The notes under the pieces: generated by a model | What the model saw: the letters and a program-made list of their open reading frames with translations, nothing else | Told to the model about the DNA's origin: nothing | Database searches by the model: none | Part shown: one piece after another, positions 25,314 to 39,811 of the stretch | Layout of the letters: every line of letters starts with the position of its first letter | Numbering within the stretch: the first letter of the stretch is position 1 | Assembly (NCBI GenBank): GCA_000231825.2 | Contig: JH720361.1 | Coordinates: forward strand, 202,396 to 266,395 | Origin: Tetrahymena elliotti 4EA | Taxonomy: Eukaryota; Ciliophora; Oligohymenophorea; Hymenostomatida; Tetrahymenidae | Reading direction: 5' to 3' | Length of the DNA stretch: 64,000 bases | Made by a program: the position numbers and the translations under genes

Positions 25314-25656
25314 ATGCCAAAAAGAAAGCGAGAAATGAAACAATGTAAGAAGAGAAGTAAAATTGAATTTAAGAAAGTAAGTTAAGAAATTATATACAAG
25401 TCTAAGATAGTAAATAAATTTAAAACATTTAAATATTTTATTTTAGTAGTTTTTTTTATAATTTTAAGGATTTTGAATTACAATTTTTATTTATTAGCTT
25501 ACTGAAGATACCCTACAAAAACTTCAATATTTATTTTGTTATGACTATGTTTAGGATGATTAAAGTCTTTGTATTTGCAAAGTTAATCATTAATTTTAAT
25601 TAATATATGCCTTGAGATATGCTAATTAGGAGACTTTAAATTATTTAAGAAGTTGA
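25314..25656 (+). CDS. Possible small basic protein, 73 aa, unknown
   Basis: Two exons (25314-25376, 25498-25656) join in phase 0 across a GT-AG intron (gtaagtt...ttattag) to give 73 aa ending in TGA. The first exon is strikingly basic (MPKKRKREMKQCKKRSKIEF) and looks like a nuclear localisation signal. The second is a short helical segment with three Cys (YLFCYDYV, LCICKVNHQ). There is no known family. The evidence is the good splice sites, a sharp composition change against the flanks and a sensible end. The case against is its short length and isolation. Confidence 0.33.
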
Positions 25657-26619
25657 GTGAAATATCCAAGTAAAATCTTTATTTTTAATTATTTAAGAAG
25701 ATTGGATCAGTTTATTACTTTTATTTAATTACAAAACAAAACAATAGTGTCAAGTAGGTCCAAATTGTGTATTATTTATTAATTGATTGTCAATTTTGCT
25801 TTAATGATAAAATTATTTGGAAGTAAGGTATCTTCTATCTCCTTCTTTATTCTAAATAAAGTAGTAGCTGATAGTACTAGAAATAAATTTTAATCTATGG
25901 GAAGAAACTGAGATGAATAAATATTTCTTTATTTAGCTAATTTAATTATTAATTTATATAGAAGAGATGTCAAAATTTAATAATTTTAACTGATAATGTT
26001 ATTATTCTAAAATTATTATTATTAATATTATTCTTAATTTAAGTTTTAATCTTAAATTCTCAAAATCCTACAATAATTTAGATTATTAGAAGTATTTAAT
26101 TGAATAGGAAAATAAATTAAATTGGTTTTGTTTTTTATATGTGATTGTTATTGATCGATTGTATCAACCTTAGCTTTTTACTTATATTTATTTATGATCA
26201 TTAATATATATTTATTGAAGTGTTTTAAAAAATTAATTATTAAAAATTTATATAAAAATCTATTTAATTTTATCAGAATTCATCTTCGAGCGAGTATCTA
26301 CATATCTTTATTTATTAACTATTTTTGTGCTCGCTCTATTTTTTATTCTAAATGGTAGATATTTTTAGGATAAGACGACTTTTGATATAAATCTAATCTG
26401 ACTCTGCATAATCGCTTGTGATTGTTTGTGTTTTTTGTTTTAATTTAGAGCAATTATTGCATAGAGCAGAATGTGAATTATACCAAAAGTGCTTGGAGTT
26501 ATTTATTTGTTTTTAGTTATTTAGTTACTTAGTTAGTTTTTTATTTAGTTTGTTTAATTGTTTGTTTATTTATTGTAATAGAGAAAAGTTAAATTTATTG
26601 TAATAGAAGCTCAGATTGA
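25657..26619. other. Convergent intergenic region
   Basis: AT-rich sequence between the possible small gene and the 3' end of the minus-strand phosphatase. A less AT-rich patch at about 26285-26440 contains a perfect 7-bp inverted repeat (GAGCGAG at 26288-26294, CTCGCTC at 26330-26336), which may be a 3'-end structure of the phosphatase transcript. No gene was seen. Confidence 0.5.
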
Positions 26620-29600
26620 TCAAGATGAAACAACGGAGTATGCAAGATTAATTGCAGGTTCATGCTTGCTGTCATATTTAGCATGAGATATAGAAGAATT
26701 TTAAGTACTAGTACTTTAATTTGTAGAACTGTTCACTGATAGATTATGAGTTTTAAATGATTTGGTGTTATTAAAGCTTGAGGATACTTCAAATGAAAAA
26801 GATGCACTTGTATCAGTGTTGAAGTCTTGAATGTCGGTTGAATCAAGAGGGTCAATGTCAGAGTCAGATAATTTATTCTTCAAATCTTCATCTTTATCTT
26901 CTTATCCGATGCTTATTCCTTGATTATTTTTTTAGTTGTTCTTTTTGATTGGGCTAGGCGATTTAACTAGTATTTCTGTGTTTTCATCACAGTTATTCTC
27001 TTGTTAAGAATGAATAGACATTTGAAGTGCTTATTTTGCAGAGATTGGAGGACTGCTGATCCTTTCATTTTCAGTAGATAATTCTTGTTATATTTTTTTG
27101 TCTTAACTGCAAACTTAGCTATTGATTTCGTTTGTTAAATCTTTGCTAGATTTTTATATTTTTTGAGAAAGAAAGTATTTGTTCTCAATGATGTTACTAC
27201 TTGTGTTTGTATTTATGGGAGAATCAGAATCTGACTCATCAGTATTCTAGGTATTTTATGAATGAACACGCTTGAAAAGGAATTATTATTTCTATTCTAA
27301 AGTAAAATCTTGTTAATTTTTCGATGATTGCAAATCAGGTCTTAAGAAGAATTATTCTGGAGAGTTTTTAGGAGGAAGCCAATTTAATTAAATTTGTTAC
27401 TAACCTAATAGAGAATGATTTCTCTATTCATTTGTTAAATCAATACTAGAATTTATTATTTGATTTGCGGTTATTGTATTAACTTATATTTTTACATTAT
27501 TGTTAACGCTACTTTGAAGCAAGCCGTTTTGGCTATTAATTTAATTTTTTTGAGCGCTTCCTATTAAATGGGTAGATTTTGCTTACTTTAAAATGTAAGA
27601 ATCGTAATTTATCTTCTGTTTAGGCTAGTCAGGGGTACTGATTGTGATATGAGAAGAACTATTAATAATTTATTTAGACTTTTTGCAGTCAGTAATTATG
27701 TTAAGATTTTAAGGGGGATTCATTATTTATGATTGAGTATTCGAATTTTATTCAGCCCTAAACGTACTAATCATGTTAGACTATCGAGACCGCTAAATTT
27801 GATCTTCTTCAATAACTTCCTTGTACATCTCGTTAAGTTATATTTAGAAATCCAAATTAGGATCAGCATATGGATATTTCTTTTTGATTTTTTCCAAAGC
27901 CATATTTGCATTAATTTTTTCAGTGTAAATGAGATAAGCTATGACTATAGAAGGTGAGCGGCTGATTCCCTATAATGATTAAGATAAAATTATAAAATTA
28001 TCAACAGTTACGCAAAATAAAATAAAAGCTTTTTTGAAAATAAGAGTGAATTGAAATTCATAAAGTTAGAGATGATATTAAGATGAGTTGAGTTGATAAA
28101 GAAAATGATGAGAAGAATATTTAATAAATTTACTGACTGATTAATTAGTAAAAAATTTAAGAGGTGTTTTATTCAAAAAGAAAGCAATATAAATTAGCTA
28201 AAAGGATATAGATTGTTTTTGAATTTTTTATAAAATTCATGCGTTTGATAAAATACTAATCAAATAGTTATCAATTATTACAAATTTATTATTGCTAACT
28301 CTTTTATTTAATATTCCTTAGCTTTTTTTTATAAGCTTCAAGTCGTTTTTGTCTCTAATTTCAATTTTAATCTAAACCAGCAAAATTTTTATAAGTATAC
28401 ATACAGCTTATACATCTTGGAAAAAAAGAAGAAAAAAATTATTTAACTTCTTCAGTAAATCAGTTTTATCTAGATTTATTATGAGTAAAATCAAAACGCT
28501 ATCTTTATAATATTTAAGCTACTTTTGTACTGTATGTAGAAACATAAAAATTAAAAATACCCAAAAAATAGTATTTTGTGGTAAGAACCTTACTTAATTA
28601 TCAATAGAAAGAATATATCAATTTTATTTATTAGGCTATCTGTTAATCACTTTTCTATTAAAAATGATTGTTTGTTATCTAAAATAACAGAAAAATAACT
28701 ATTATTACCAAAATAAAGAGTTGTTTATATTACTCAAATTCTAATTTTGGATAAAGTAACCAAAACAATATTTATTTACACTACCAAGTTACTTTTTATT
28801 TTTTAACATACTTTATGGTTGGAAATTATAGTAATTTGCGAGATTAGAAGTAAATTGATACACGCAAAAAATAAATTTGTCTGTTTTTATGCAAAAAATT
28901 TGGCTCGAATTCAAAATGTTAAAAATAGACTTGTAGAATTGTTATAAAAAATAGTTGTTTTTTTTGAATGTATTTTTTACTCTAGTAGCTTTTGTTGATT
29001 TAGTTAGCAGTTAACTACTTGTATATTTACCTCTTGAAACAATTAAAAAAGATATACGTATGAATTCGCTTAAAATTTAAACTATAGTATGCTTTATTTA
29101 TATACAAAATTAGTATCTGCCTAATCAAAAATTTTTAATAATTTTTGGAGTTTTGCATCTAATAATAGTTTTTGCAATTAATTAAGTGGATACTATCAAA
29201 TAAGTTATTAATTGATTGTTTGATTGTTTGTTTATTTGAAAAACTGTTCATTATTTTTAATCTATACTCCATAAATAAATACTCTTTATCAACTCAACTT
29301 AATTCAATTAAAAATAAATCTTAGATGCGCAGACTTAAAATTTCACTCATACTTTGATAAATAGAAGCAAAATAAAAATTACCTAATTGCAGTGAATAAG
29401 GACACGACCGTTTTATTGCAAGGCGTTTCTTAAGAAATCAAGAATGATGTAGATGACCAGAAAGAGATTTGTCTTCCAGTTATCTTGGATATTAATGTTT
29501 AGGTAGGTAAAATCTTGTTCAAAAAGATTAGGACAGTCACTTGGTGAACAATTTATAATGTGAGTGATATTCTCTTTGATTAAATTTTTTTGATCCATAG

Positions 29601-31076
29601 CACTCAAATAATCTATTTATAGAATAATTTTTATTAAGAGTTTAGGTTAGTTAATTAATATCAAGTAAGAAGTGTAAAATATTTAAAATAACAAAACAAA
29701 TTAGTTTGTTTGTTTCCTAATTTAATTGTAAATCATTAAATGTTTTTGTATGTTCCTATAACATAATACTCAGCAATTACTAAACATTTCAATCCCTAAG
29801 CAAAATCTCCGTTGAAATTCCTTTCAAATTTATACTTTTTATGCTAAAATTTAAAGATTTGGGGAAAGAGGAGTTATTTACAAGGAGTAAATCTTGTATA
29901 AATACACCAATAATTTGAACAGAAAATCTCAACAATTTGTTTGAGAGAAAATTTGATTTTAAAGATTGCAAATAGGATTTAGAATATTTAATCGAATCAA
30001 CAATGAAAGCTTGGTATGTTGGTTGCCTTAAAGTAGAGTAAAAATTCAAAAATAGCTATTTGAAGTAATAAAATTGAAAGTTTAAAATGCGGTGAATGAT
30101 TGGGTTAAAAAAGATAAATTTTGAGTTGTGTAAATTGGTGAATGTTTATATTTTTGCACGTATGAGGAAAAGTGATAATTTATTGGTTTGATTGTAATAT
30201 TTTTGGATAAAAACTGAGTTCGAATAAACTTAGTTAAATAATAAGATAGAAAAGATAAGAAGAATTATCTGAAAAAGAAGAAGCTAGAGCTTAAATAGTT
30301 CATAGTAAATTTTTAATATTTATTATCTATCTATATTATTGCTACCAATAAGTTCTTCCCCCTTAAAGTCATTCTTTGAATCACTCTATCAGTCAATCAA
30401 TTAATCCCAAAATAATTACCAAAAAAGTAGTAATTATTAATAAAGTACTTGCTTGCTTTCACTTACATAAAATCAAAATTTAATTAGATCAAAAAGTGAA
30501 GCAGCTGCATGCAATTCCATTACAATTAATTCATCAATACAAGTTTGTTTTCTCCAACAATATGCTAGAGTTTCATTAAATTCGATATAGTTTTGTTGAA
30601 TAATCCACAGGCCACTCACTTATTTGATTCTCTTTAAATGAATGACCAACTTAACTCTTTTCTATTAAACCTTTCAAAGGAGGGGGGAAGATTAAATAAT
30701 TAATAGACTGAGCTATAAATACAATTTTATATATAATATAATCCAATGGGTATTGTTAGGAAACTCAAAATTTAAATTATATCTTTAATATTCAAATTAA
30801 TATTTGCTTACTTCCAACATATATACCGTCAATGATCTTAGTCATCTTATCTTTGAAACATAGCTTTTGTTGAAGGATAGATGACTGCTAACCCTGTAGC
30901 AAAGGAGCTGAAGCAGTTAAGCTTTGCTATTAACTGGCAACATGAGTATTAGTGGTAGTCGATTGCATCTTAATCATTTGAGATTGTGATAATATATTTC
31001 CATTTTAACTAGACATCAAATTATATCCCAAGCCTTAAACATTAAGCTGCAAGTTCTTCTTGTTTAACAATTTCAT
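26620..31076 (-). CDS. Dual-specificity protein phosphatase with long Ser/Asn/Gln-rich tail
   Basis: Three minus-strand exons (31076-30812, 29612-29383, 27969-26620) total 614 aa with matching phases. The catalytic domain spans about 78-225: KIIDGIYVGN, then YLSAMDQKNLIKENITHIIN, general acid Asp132 (NIQDNW), and the P-loop HCNQGISRS (Cys163, Arg169), followed by PSIVIAYLI. Such enzymes remove phosphate from Tyr and Ser/Thr residues of signalling proteins. Residues 1-77 are Gln/Ser/Thr-rich. The 370-residue tail is low-complexity, rich in Ser, Asn, Gln and Asp (SDSDIDPLDSTDIQDF), probably disordered. Intron 2 (1413 nt) splits the P-loop between Gln165 and Gly166, and intron 1 (1199 nt) precedes YLSAMD; both are far longer than other introns here. 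The start is the first in-frame ATG after a TGA. Confidence 0.88.
27970..29382 (-). other. Unusually long intron (1413 nt) inside the phosphatase P-loop
   Basis: It lies between the exon ending HCNQ and the exon starting GISRS, with GTAATT donor and ATAG acceptor on the minus strand. Because the two halves of the motif are contiguous in the protein, no coding exon can lie inside. I see no coding frame, RNA gene or repeat that explains the length. Confidence 0.75.
29613..30811 (-). other. Unusually long intron (1199 nt) of the phosphatase gene
   Basis: The GTAAGC donor follows the codons for IYVG and the ATAG acceptor precedes YLSAMD. Inside are two same-strand open stretches: 30303-30046 (ATG...TGA, 85 codons) and 30049-29789 (86 codons free of all three stops, no ATG at its start). 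They are hydrophobic/basic with no motif and may be chance or a nested or alternative exon. Confidence 0.65.
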
Positions 31077-32340
31077 TATCTTGCGGCTTTATAGTTGAAT
31101 CCTTGAGTAAAAAGTTATTCTTTTTAGAATTTCGTTTGATTTAAAAGAATCAATTCAAAGAAGATTTGAAACTATGTTGTTTCTTTCTTTGATGCTTGTT
31201 TTAAGTTTTTAATAGCTTATTTGTATGTATATAAATAAATATATGCACCTGATTTTTTAATTATTTGTTATTTCTTTGTTTCTTTCTTTGATTGATTATT
31301 TCTTTCACTGCACTTTATAAACACAAATGATTTTAGTTTAGTTTTGCTTTTTTCTTTTTTTGTTTGTAATTATTTGTTTGTTTTTAGGTTTAATAAATTG
31401 TGCGTATATTCAGGTGAAAGAATTATAAATATTGTTTCTTTTTTTCTTTTTTTAATTTTTTTCTCTTTCCCTTTACTTTCTTCTGGCTATTAATAGTATT
31501 TGTATTTTTGTTATTCATTAGGAATACACCTTACAAAAAAAATACAAAGCCATTAAATAAATAAATTCCTTATTAAAATCAATTGCTCATTCAATTACAA
31601 TCTAATTATTAAAATAACTAAATATAATTATCAAATGAAGAAATTTAATTAAAATATTCATTCACTTCTTATTATTTTTAGACATCTACACTCTATCACC
31701 TCCAATAAAAGCCCTTCTTTCTTTTATAAGAAAAAAAATTTGAATAAAAACTTAAGCAAAAGATAATTTTATACTAATAAATTTTAAAAAAATATGTATT
31801 TAGAAATAAATGTGGTGTATTATTTAAAATAAAAATGAGCAAGAATAGAATTCAAAAAACTCCAACATGAATAGGTTTTTAGAGAGTTAAAAAAAATAAT
31901 TTTGAAAAAATTGAGTGATAGAAAGCAATAAAAGAATGGTAATAATTATTTTATTTTTCTATTTTGAGAAAATTATTATTAATATTTTGAAATTTCAGAT
32001 AAATACTATTAATAGTTTAAATTTCAATTTTTTGTTTGTTTCACATTTCCTAATTTCAAACTTTTATTTTATTTTATTTTTATCTTTTGAAAATTGCTAA
32101 AATATTTTTGAAAAATCAAAAATGCTAACAGCTCTAAATTTTCTTTTATTAAATTCAAAGATTTATTTTTTATGTTGTTTAGTATTTGCATTATTTTAAT
32201 ATTAAAAAAATAATAAATTAGTCATTTGTGGTTTTAACTATTTACATAAAAATAATTGTTCGTTTAATTGAAACGATAGAATATAGATAGATTTAAAGAT
32301 TTCTACTTCAATTAATTTAATTTATTAACTTATTCAAATG
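31077..32340. other. Divergent promoter region
   Basis: About 1.26 kb separates the start codons of the minus-strand phosphatase and the plus-strand gene at 32341. It contains long T-rich runs on the plus strand (about 31330-31460), the likely 5' region of the phosphatase. No gene was seen. Confidence 0.55.
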
Positions 32341-34287
32341 AATGCAGAAACTCTCAATTCTTCTGCCTCCTGCTCTATTATTGATTTAAAAGCCAGAAAT
32401 GCAGTAAGTTAAAAAGCAAAACTCAAAGTTCCTTAACTACCTCTTTCTTCTCGTAATGATTGTAGAAGAGAAGAGTTTTCACTTATTAAAAAACTTTACT
32501 ATAATCCATTTAATGAACTTGCGTGCTATAAAGAATTTAAATAGCATGAAAAAAACTAAAAGCAGCTAAAAAAATAAAAAGTAAATGAAAAATAAGATGT
32601 TTTCACAAAAAGAACAAACTCAGCAAACGAAATTCTTCCTAAATCCTTAATTTTGCAAAATTTTTAAGAAGAAATCTCACCTTAAGAAGTTAACTAGAAT
32701 AAACAATTAAATTTTTTTACTGAACGTATCAATAGATAAAATTCTCTTTAAGGGTATTAGCACTTGAATAATGAAAAGAGCAGTAAACAATATATAGAAA
32801 GCAGAAAATCTTCATTATTTATGGAAGATATGAAGATATTTTAAGACCCAAAGCTGGAAACTTAAAATAACTAAATGGCTTCTTCAACTTAACCTACTCA
32901 AAATGCAGATATTTAAAAAAAAATTATAACTTAAAATAATTAAAATGAAACAAAAAGACCTTCTGTTAATCATCTTTTAAACAATTTTGTTGGTGATTAA
33001 TAGGATTAAAAAAATCAATTTGATGCTTAGAAAGTTTAGAAGTAGTTGAGAGTTTAAAAACCAAAGGCTTTAAGTTTCGCTGATGATATATATAAAAGGC
33101 AAGAATAAAAAAAAGAAGAGGAAATAGAATAAATAAAGAAAAGAGCTTCCTAAGAAACACTTGCTTACAAAGAAATAAAAGAAATAAACTAAATTCTTAA
33201 GAAGTAAAGATGCCAGACAACTAGATTCTTGAATAGAACAAAAAAGAAAACAGAGTAAATTGAATTAAATCTTTAATAGGATGTTGAAATTGAGCTTGAC
33301 ACCAAAGTATACTAAGAAAAGTAAATTATTAAATACATCATAAGAGAACAGCTTAATCCTTAACGACCTCAAGAAGAAATTCAAAAAATGTTTGAAGAAA
33401 CTCTTCGCTCTAATTAGATAAAGAATTTTCTTGATAAGTTAAAGATAGAAAAAGCATCTTTTGTTGCTAATAAGATCATCTCTAAAATTAAAACCTTTTA
33501 AGGAAAAAATTTTTTAAAGAATTAATACTTTTCTGAATTAGAGAAAGATCCTAAAAGCCTTGCTAAACCTTTGTCAGTTTTAATTGAATATGGTAAAGCA
33601 CATGCTGAAGCTGAATAAAAATTAAAAATCTAAACAAAGTAGTTAAGTCTTAAAGATGATCTAAAGATAGACTTTTTTAAACAATTTAATAATTAATAAA
33701 TAAAGAGAGATAAAGCTGATAATATTTATGATTTTCGCTCAAAAGCTATGACAATAACTCTAAATAAACATTAAAATACTCAAGAGAATAAAAGCAATCC
33801 ATCTAAATTCTATAATAGTGAATAATTAAATGATGAATAATAAAGTCACCAAAATACTTAAAGCATTAAGTTTTAAAGAGATTCTCCTTAAGCTTAAGAT
33901 ATTAGTGAAGATTTTGCTAATAATAATCACTAAAGAGTATAAATTGAGTAGATTTCAAACATTCTAAACTAAAAACAAGAATAATATTAAAATGATCAAA
34001 CTCCAATGAAAAAAATTATTATAAAGAGAGATTCAAAGCGAAAACCACTTCTGAATGGTGGTATAGAGTATGAATATATAAATGAATTAGGCTTTAAAAT
34101 TAGGGTTTAGCAGCCACCGAAAAAAAAGGAATATAAAGAAGTCTAAATACAAAAATTTTAGAAATCAGAAGATATATTCTTTAAAAATTTATTTGAAAAA
34201 TCAAAGAAAATAGCTAATGAGGTTGAAGTAACAAACAGGATAACTGATCACACTCACAAGAAATAAATGAAAAATTACCATAAATGA
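32341..34287 (+). CDS. 648-aa highly charged protein, unknown function
   Basis: A single-exon frame of 649 codons from ATG to TGA, using many TAA/TAG Gln codons. The protein is rich in Lys, Gln, Asn and Glu with several predicted helical, coiled-coil-prone stretches. The middle and C-terminal parts (about 300-430: IIKYIIREQLNPQRPQEEIQ, then a predicted helix) look folded. The C-terminal about 80 residues are basic (KKIIIKRDSKRKPLLNGG...). There is no signal peptide, membrane segment or catalytic motif. I do not recognise a family. The long uninterrupted frame with consistent codon use makes the gene itself secure. Confidence 0.8.
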
Positions 34288-35475
34288 ATGTATTCACAAA
34301 ATTTATTTCTAAAATAAAGGCAAATCATTTATGTTATCTATGTCTTCATCTTAATTCCTCATTTAAATTTTCTAAAAGCTGAACTCTTTTTATACATATA
34401 AATTTTAAATTTCTGATTTTTACTATTTAAATCATCCATTTGATTAATAATTGTAGGAAAAACGAATGATATATTTTTTAAATTTGAGAGAAAGAATATA
34501 ATTTAATTTGATTTTGTTCTTATTTTTTTTTATTTTTCCAAGATAAAAGATTACATGATAGCATATCAAATGTTATTGAATAGAATATTATTATTCGATT
34601 ATGATAATTATAGCTTATAGAAAGAAAAATTTTAAAAATAATTTATTATCAATATTTTTAATTGTTTTTAATTTTTTGTAAATCATTTATTAAATTTATT
34701 TCTACAAAGTTTTTAAAGTATCAAAATGAAATTTTTGTTTTTTTGAAATGTTATTTGATGGTTATTATAAAATAATTTTTTAATTTATTAAACTAAAATC
34801 TATCAATTTTGTATTTTTCTGATGATAATTTTTTGTGGAACAATAGATTTTTTAATATTATTAGAATTCAAATCTGTGTAATAAAAAATTTTGAGGATTT
34901 TCCAAAAGAAAAATTAAAAATAAAACTTCATTTTTGAAAGAAATAAGTACTCAAGGATCAACAAAATATTTCTCAAAATAAATGTCATAATTTCTCAAAA
35001 AAAAAGAAATAGTTATTATGTAATCTATTTTAATATCTTATTAATTATATATATATATTTTTTTATATTTAATTGACTAACTATATCTTACCAAAACCCA
35101 AAAAATACAATTTTGTTATTTTATTTACAAAAGACCTAAGAATATTTAATTATTTATTATATTTTGTATGTGATATATTTATTCTACTTTCTAAAAAAGG
35201 ATTACGAATAGCATTCTAAAAAAATATTGAAATTAAGATAAAAATGAATATACTAACAAACTCGACTTACAAGAATCAATTGAATTAGTAATAATTGATT
35301 TCAAGGTTGTAATTTTGTAGACTTAGCAAAAAAATAAACAGTGATTTTTGAAGAATAATAACTTTATTCAATCAAAAAAAATTAAAAAAAAATACAAAGT
35401 TAGAGAAAAAAACAATTAGTTAGTAAACAAATTAATAGATATTATTTAATAGTATTTTTATCAATTAATCAAATA
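34288..35475. other. Intergenic, no gene seen
   Basis: About 1.2 kb of very AT-rich sequence between two plus-strand genes, including an AT dinucleotide run (35045-35061). No coding frame or RNA could be supported. Confidence 0.6.
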
Positions 35476-36600
35476 ATGAATTTAATATATACAATGACTA
35501 CCTAACCTGAAGAGGACGATTGTCCTACTATAGTTTTTCCAACAATCAATTAGTAATGCTCCCATGGATTTGATAATCCATATGATTAACCTGAATATGA
35601 AATAGGTGAAATAGAAGTTTCTTGTGATGATAAATTTTAAAATAAAGATGGAAAAGGCAAGATTGCTGATAAGAGTAATAAAAGCATTTAATAGATTCAG
35701 AAAGAATTAGCCTAAAAAATGAATATATATAGCATCTTTACCTATGATTTAATGAAGATAAGTAATGGGAGTATTAAAAAGCTCTACTTGCTACTCTATA
35801 ACACCACTTATTACTGCTTTGGTTTATATTAAACTTATAGAAAGGTCTAAAAAGATTCAAAATTATTTGAAATGTGCTGCAAATAAACTCAAAAGCTTCA
35901 TAAATAGTTGGTTGAACTCGAAAAAGTTGAACAGATTTCAGATAGAACATCTCTCCAAATTATGAATTTAATGAAACAAAATGTAGATAAAATGTTGGAA
36001 GAGTATAAACTCAAACAAAAAGAAGCAGAGAATGAAGCTTTTCTTGAAAAGTAGACAACTCAAAAAGATATTTAGAATCAAAATTAAAAAGTAAAAACTG
36101 ACAAACAAGAGAGTCCGAAAGACATATCTTTTGATTATTTTAATAAGTAAATAGAGAGATTTAGAGAATTAACAATTGTTGTTGAATTTTAAAAACTTTT
36201 ACTTGAGATATGTAAATATGTAGAGCTAAATCCTAAAATAGATTTAATAATGTTTGAACATATCATAGAAAAGTATTTACAAAAGCTTATTTATAATTTT
36301 TAATCATCTCATTTATAAGAAATTCTATTTATTTACTTTAGAGAAATGCTCAATACTCCCAAAATCCTTAATAAATTCAATCTATTTAAGGCATAGTTAT
36401 AATCACTAACTTCATTAATAAAGCAACTAAAAAACTCTTACAGTTTGGCTCTTTAAGATGACAAAGAACTTTCAAAGCAAATTCCTATTCATATTAATCA
36501 AATTATGTAAACCGGTTCAAATAATTTAGTTGAAATTACATAACTAGATACTACAAAATTTGATAATAGAAATTAATACATATTGAAAAATTTACTTTGA
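35476..36600 (+). CDS. 374-aa helical protein, unknown function
   Basis: Single exon; ATG at 35476, with an in-frame ATG at 35494 as alternative start (368 aa). It ends in TGA. The acidic N-terminus (MTTQPEEDDCPTIVFP) is followed by about 310 mainly helical residues, including a coiled-coil-like stretch around 150-200 (QKLHKQLVELEKVEQIS) and a leucine-rich helical region near 225-320 (FQKLLLEICKYVELNPKIDL). No enzyme motif, transmembrane helix or repeat is evident. I do not recognise the family. Codon use matches the secure genes here. Confidence 0.75.
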
Positions 36601-37796
36601 AAGATAGCCTGAAATTTAAATATTTCTGGTTAAAAATAATCCACAACATAAAATTAATTAATCTCTAGAAATTAATACAATTACCATGATTTAAATTATT
36701 TAGGTTAAATTAGCTTTCATTTAATGTTGTTATAATATTTAAATTTTACATTAATGCCTATTTCTTTCGGCATAAAAATAAAAAATGGGAGAATTAAATA
36801 TCTAAAAATACATAGAAAATATCATCACTAGAAAAAGAAGCAAGATTCATAAATTATTTCATTCTAATAATTATTTATAATATGCTTTTTAAATAATATC
36901 TTTGATATTTTATTTCCATGTATTAAAATTTATTCAATTACTCTAACTTATTCATTCTAATTTTTGAAACAATTATTTATGATTATCATTATTTTAATTC
37001 ATATAAAACACTTTTTTGTTTTATAGGGCATTTTTCATTTCTATTTTATTTGAAATCCTTAAAATTTTCTTCAGATTAAAAAAATAAATTTTAATTTAAT
37101 TCCTTTTTCCGAAATTACAATTTAAAAAGATAAAGTTTCTTGAAATGAAGGATTAATTTTAGTAATACCAGAAAGAATTTTTCCAAAACTGTTGAAAAAA
37201 ATATGCCAAATTTTCTTTAATTTTCAATTTTATTTTTTTACTTTTTTAGATAATTTTAAAAAATAATTAAAAATTTTTATGTTTGTTCAATTAAACGATT
37301 TTTGTAAAAATTTTATGAAATTTATTTATTCATAAAATATGCAATATTATAAAAAATACAGTTCCTAAAAGCTTGAAATTGAAATAATATTTCACTTTTA
37401 TTTATTTAAATTTAGTAAATGTTAACTAAAATAAATAAATTTGTTTCTTACTTTAAAAATTTTAATCTGAAAACAAAAACAAATTTAAATCAATCAAATT
37501 TTTTAATTATTTCTTGAAATTCATAAAAGATCAAAAGCCTTTAATTGATTTAATGAAAATTTAAAAGATTAGATTTATTTGAAAATAGGAATAGTAAGGA
37601 CAAACAATAGAAATGTAAAATAATTTATTAACGAAAGTGAAATGATTGCAGAATTTTTTTGAAATAATTAATGTATGAAAAATGCTAATAAGTTAACTTA
37701 TGTAATTAATTTCATATATTTTCTACATATTTTAGTAATTAATATTCATAAATAAAATTATATTTTTTGAAACAGGATCGATAGATTGATCAGTCA
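36601..37796. other. Convergent intergenic region
   Basis: AT-rich sequence between the 3' ends of the plus-strand gene at 35476 and the minus-strand calcium-dependent kinase. Both polyadenylation regions should lie here. No gene was seen. Confidence 0.6.

Positions 37797-39811
<2,015 letters not shown>

Noticed and set aside
26288..26336. 7-bp inverted repeat GAGCGAG...CTCGCTC
   Set aside because: It is too short, with a 35-nt loop, for a confident terminator or RNA call; noted only in the intergenic entry.
29781..29787. ATG TTT A as a 7-nt first exon of the phosphatase
   Set aside because: Phase would fit, but the exon at 30812-31076 ends in IIDGIYVG, the expected first strand of the domain, and fits the same phase.
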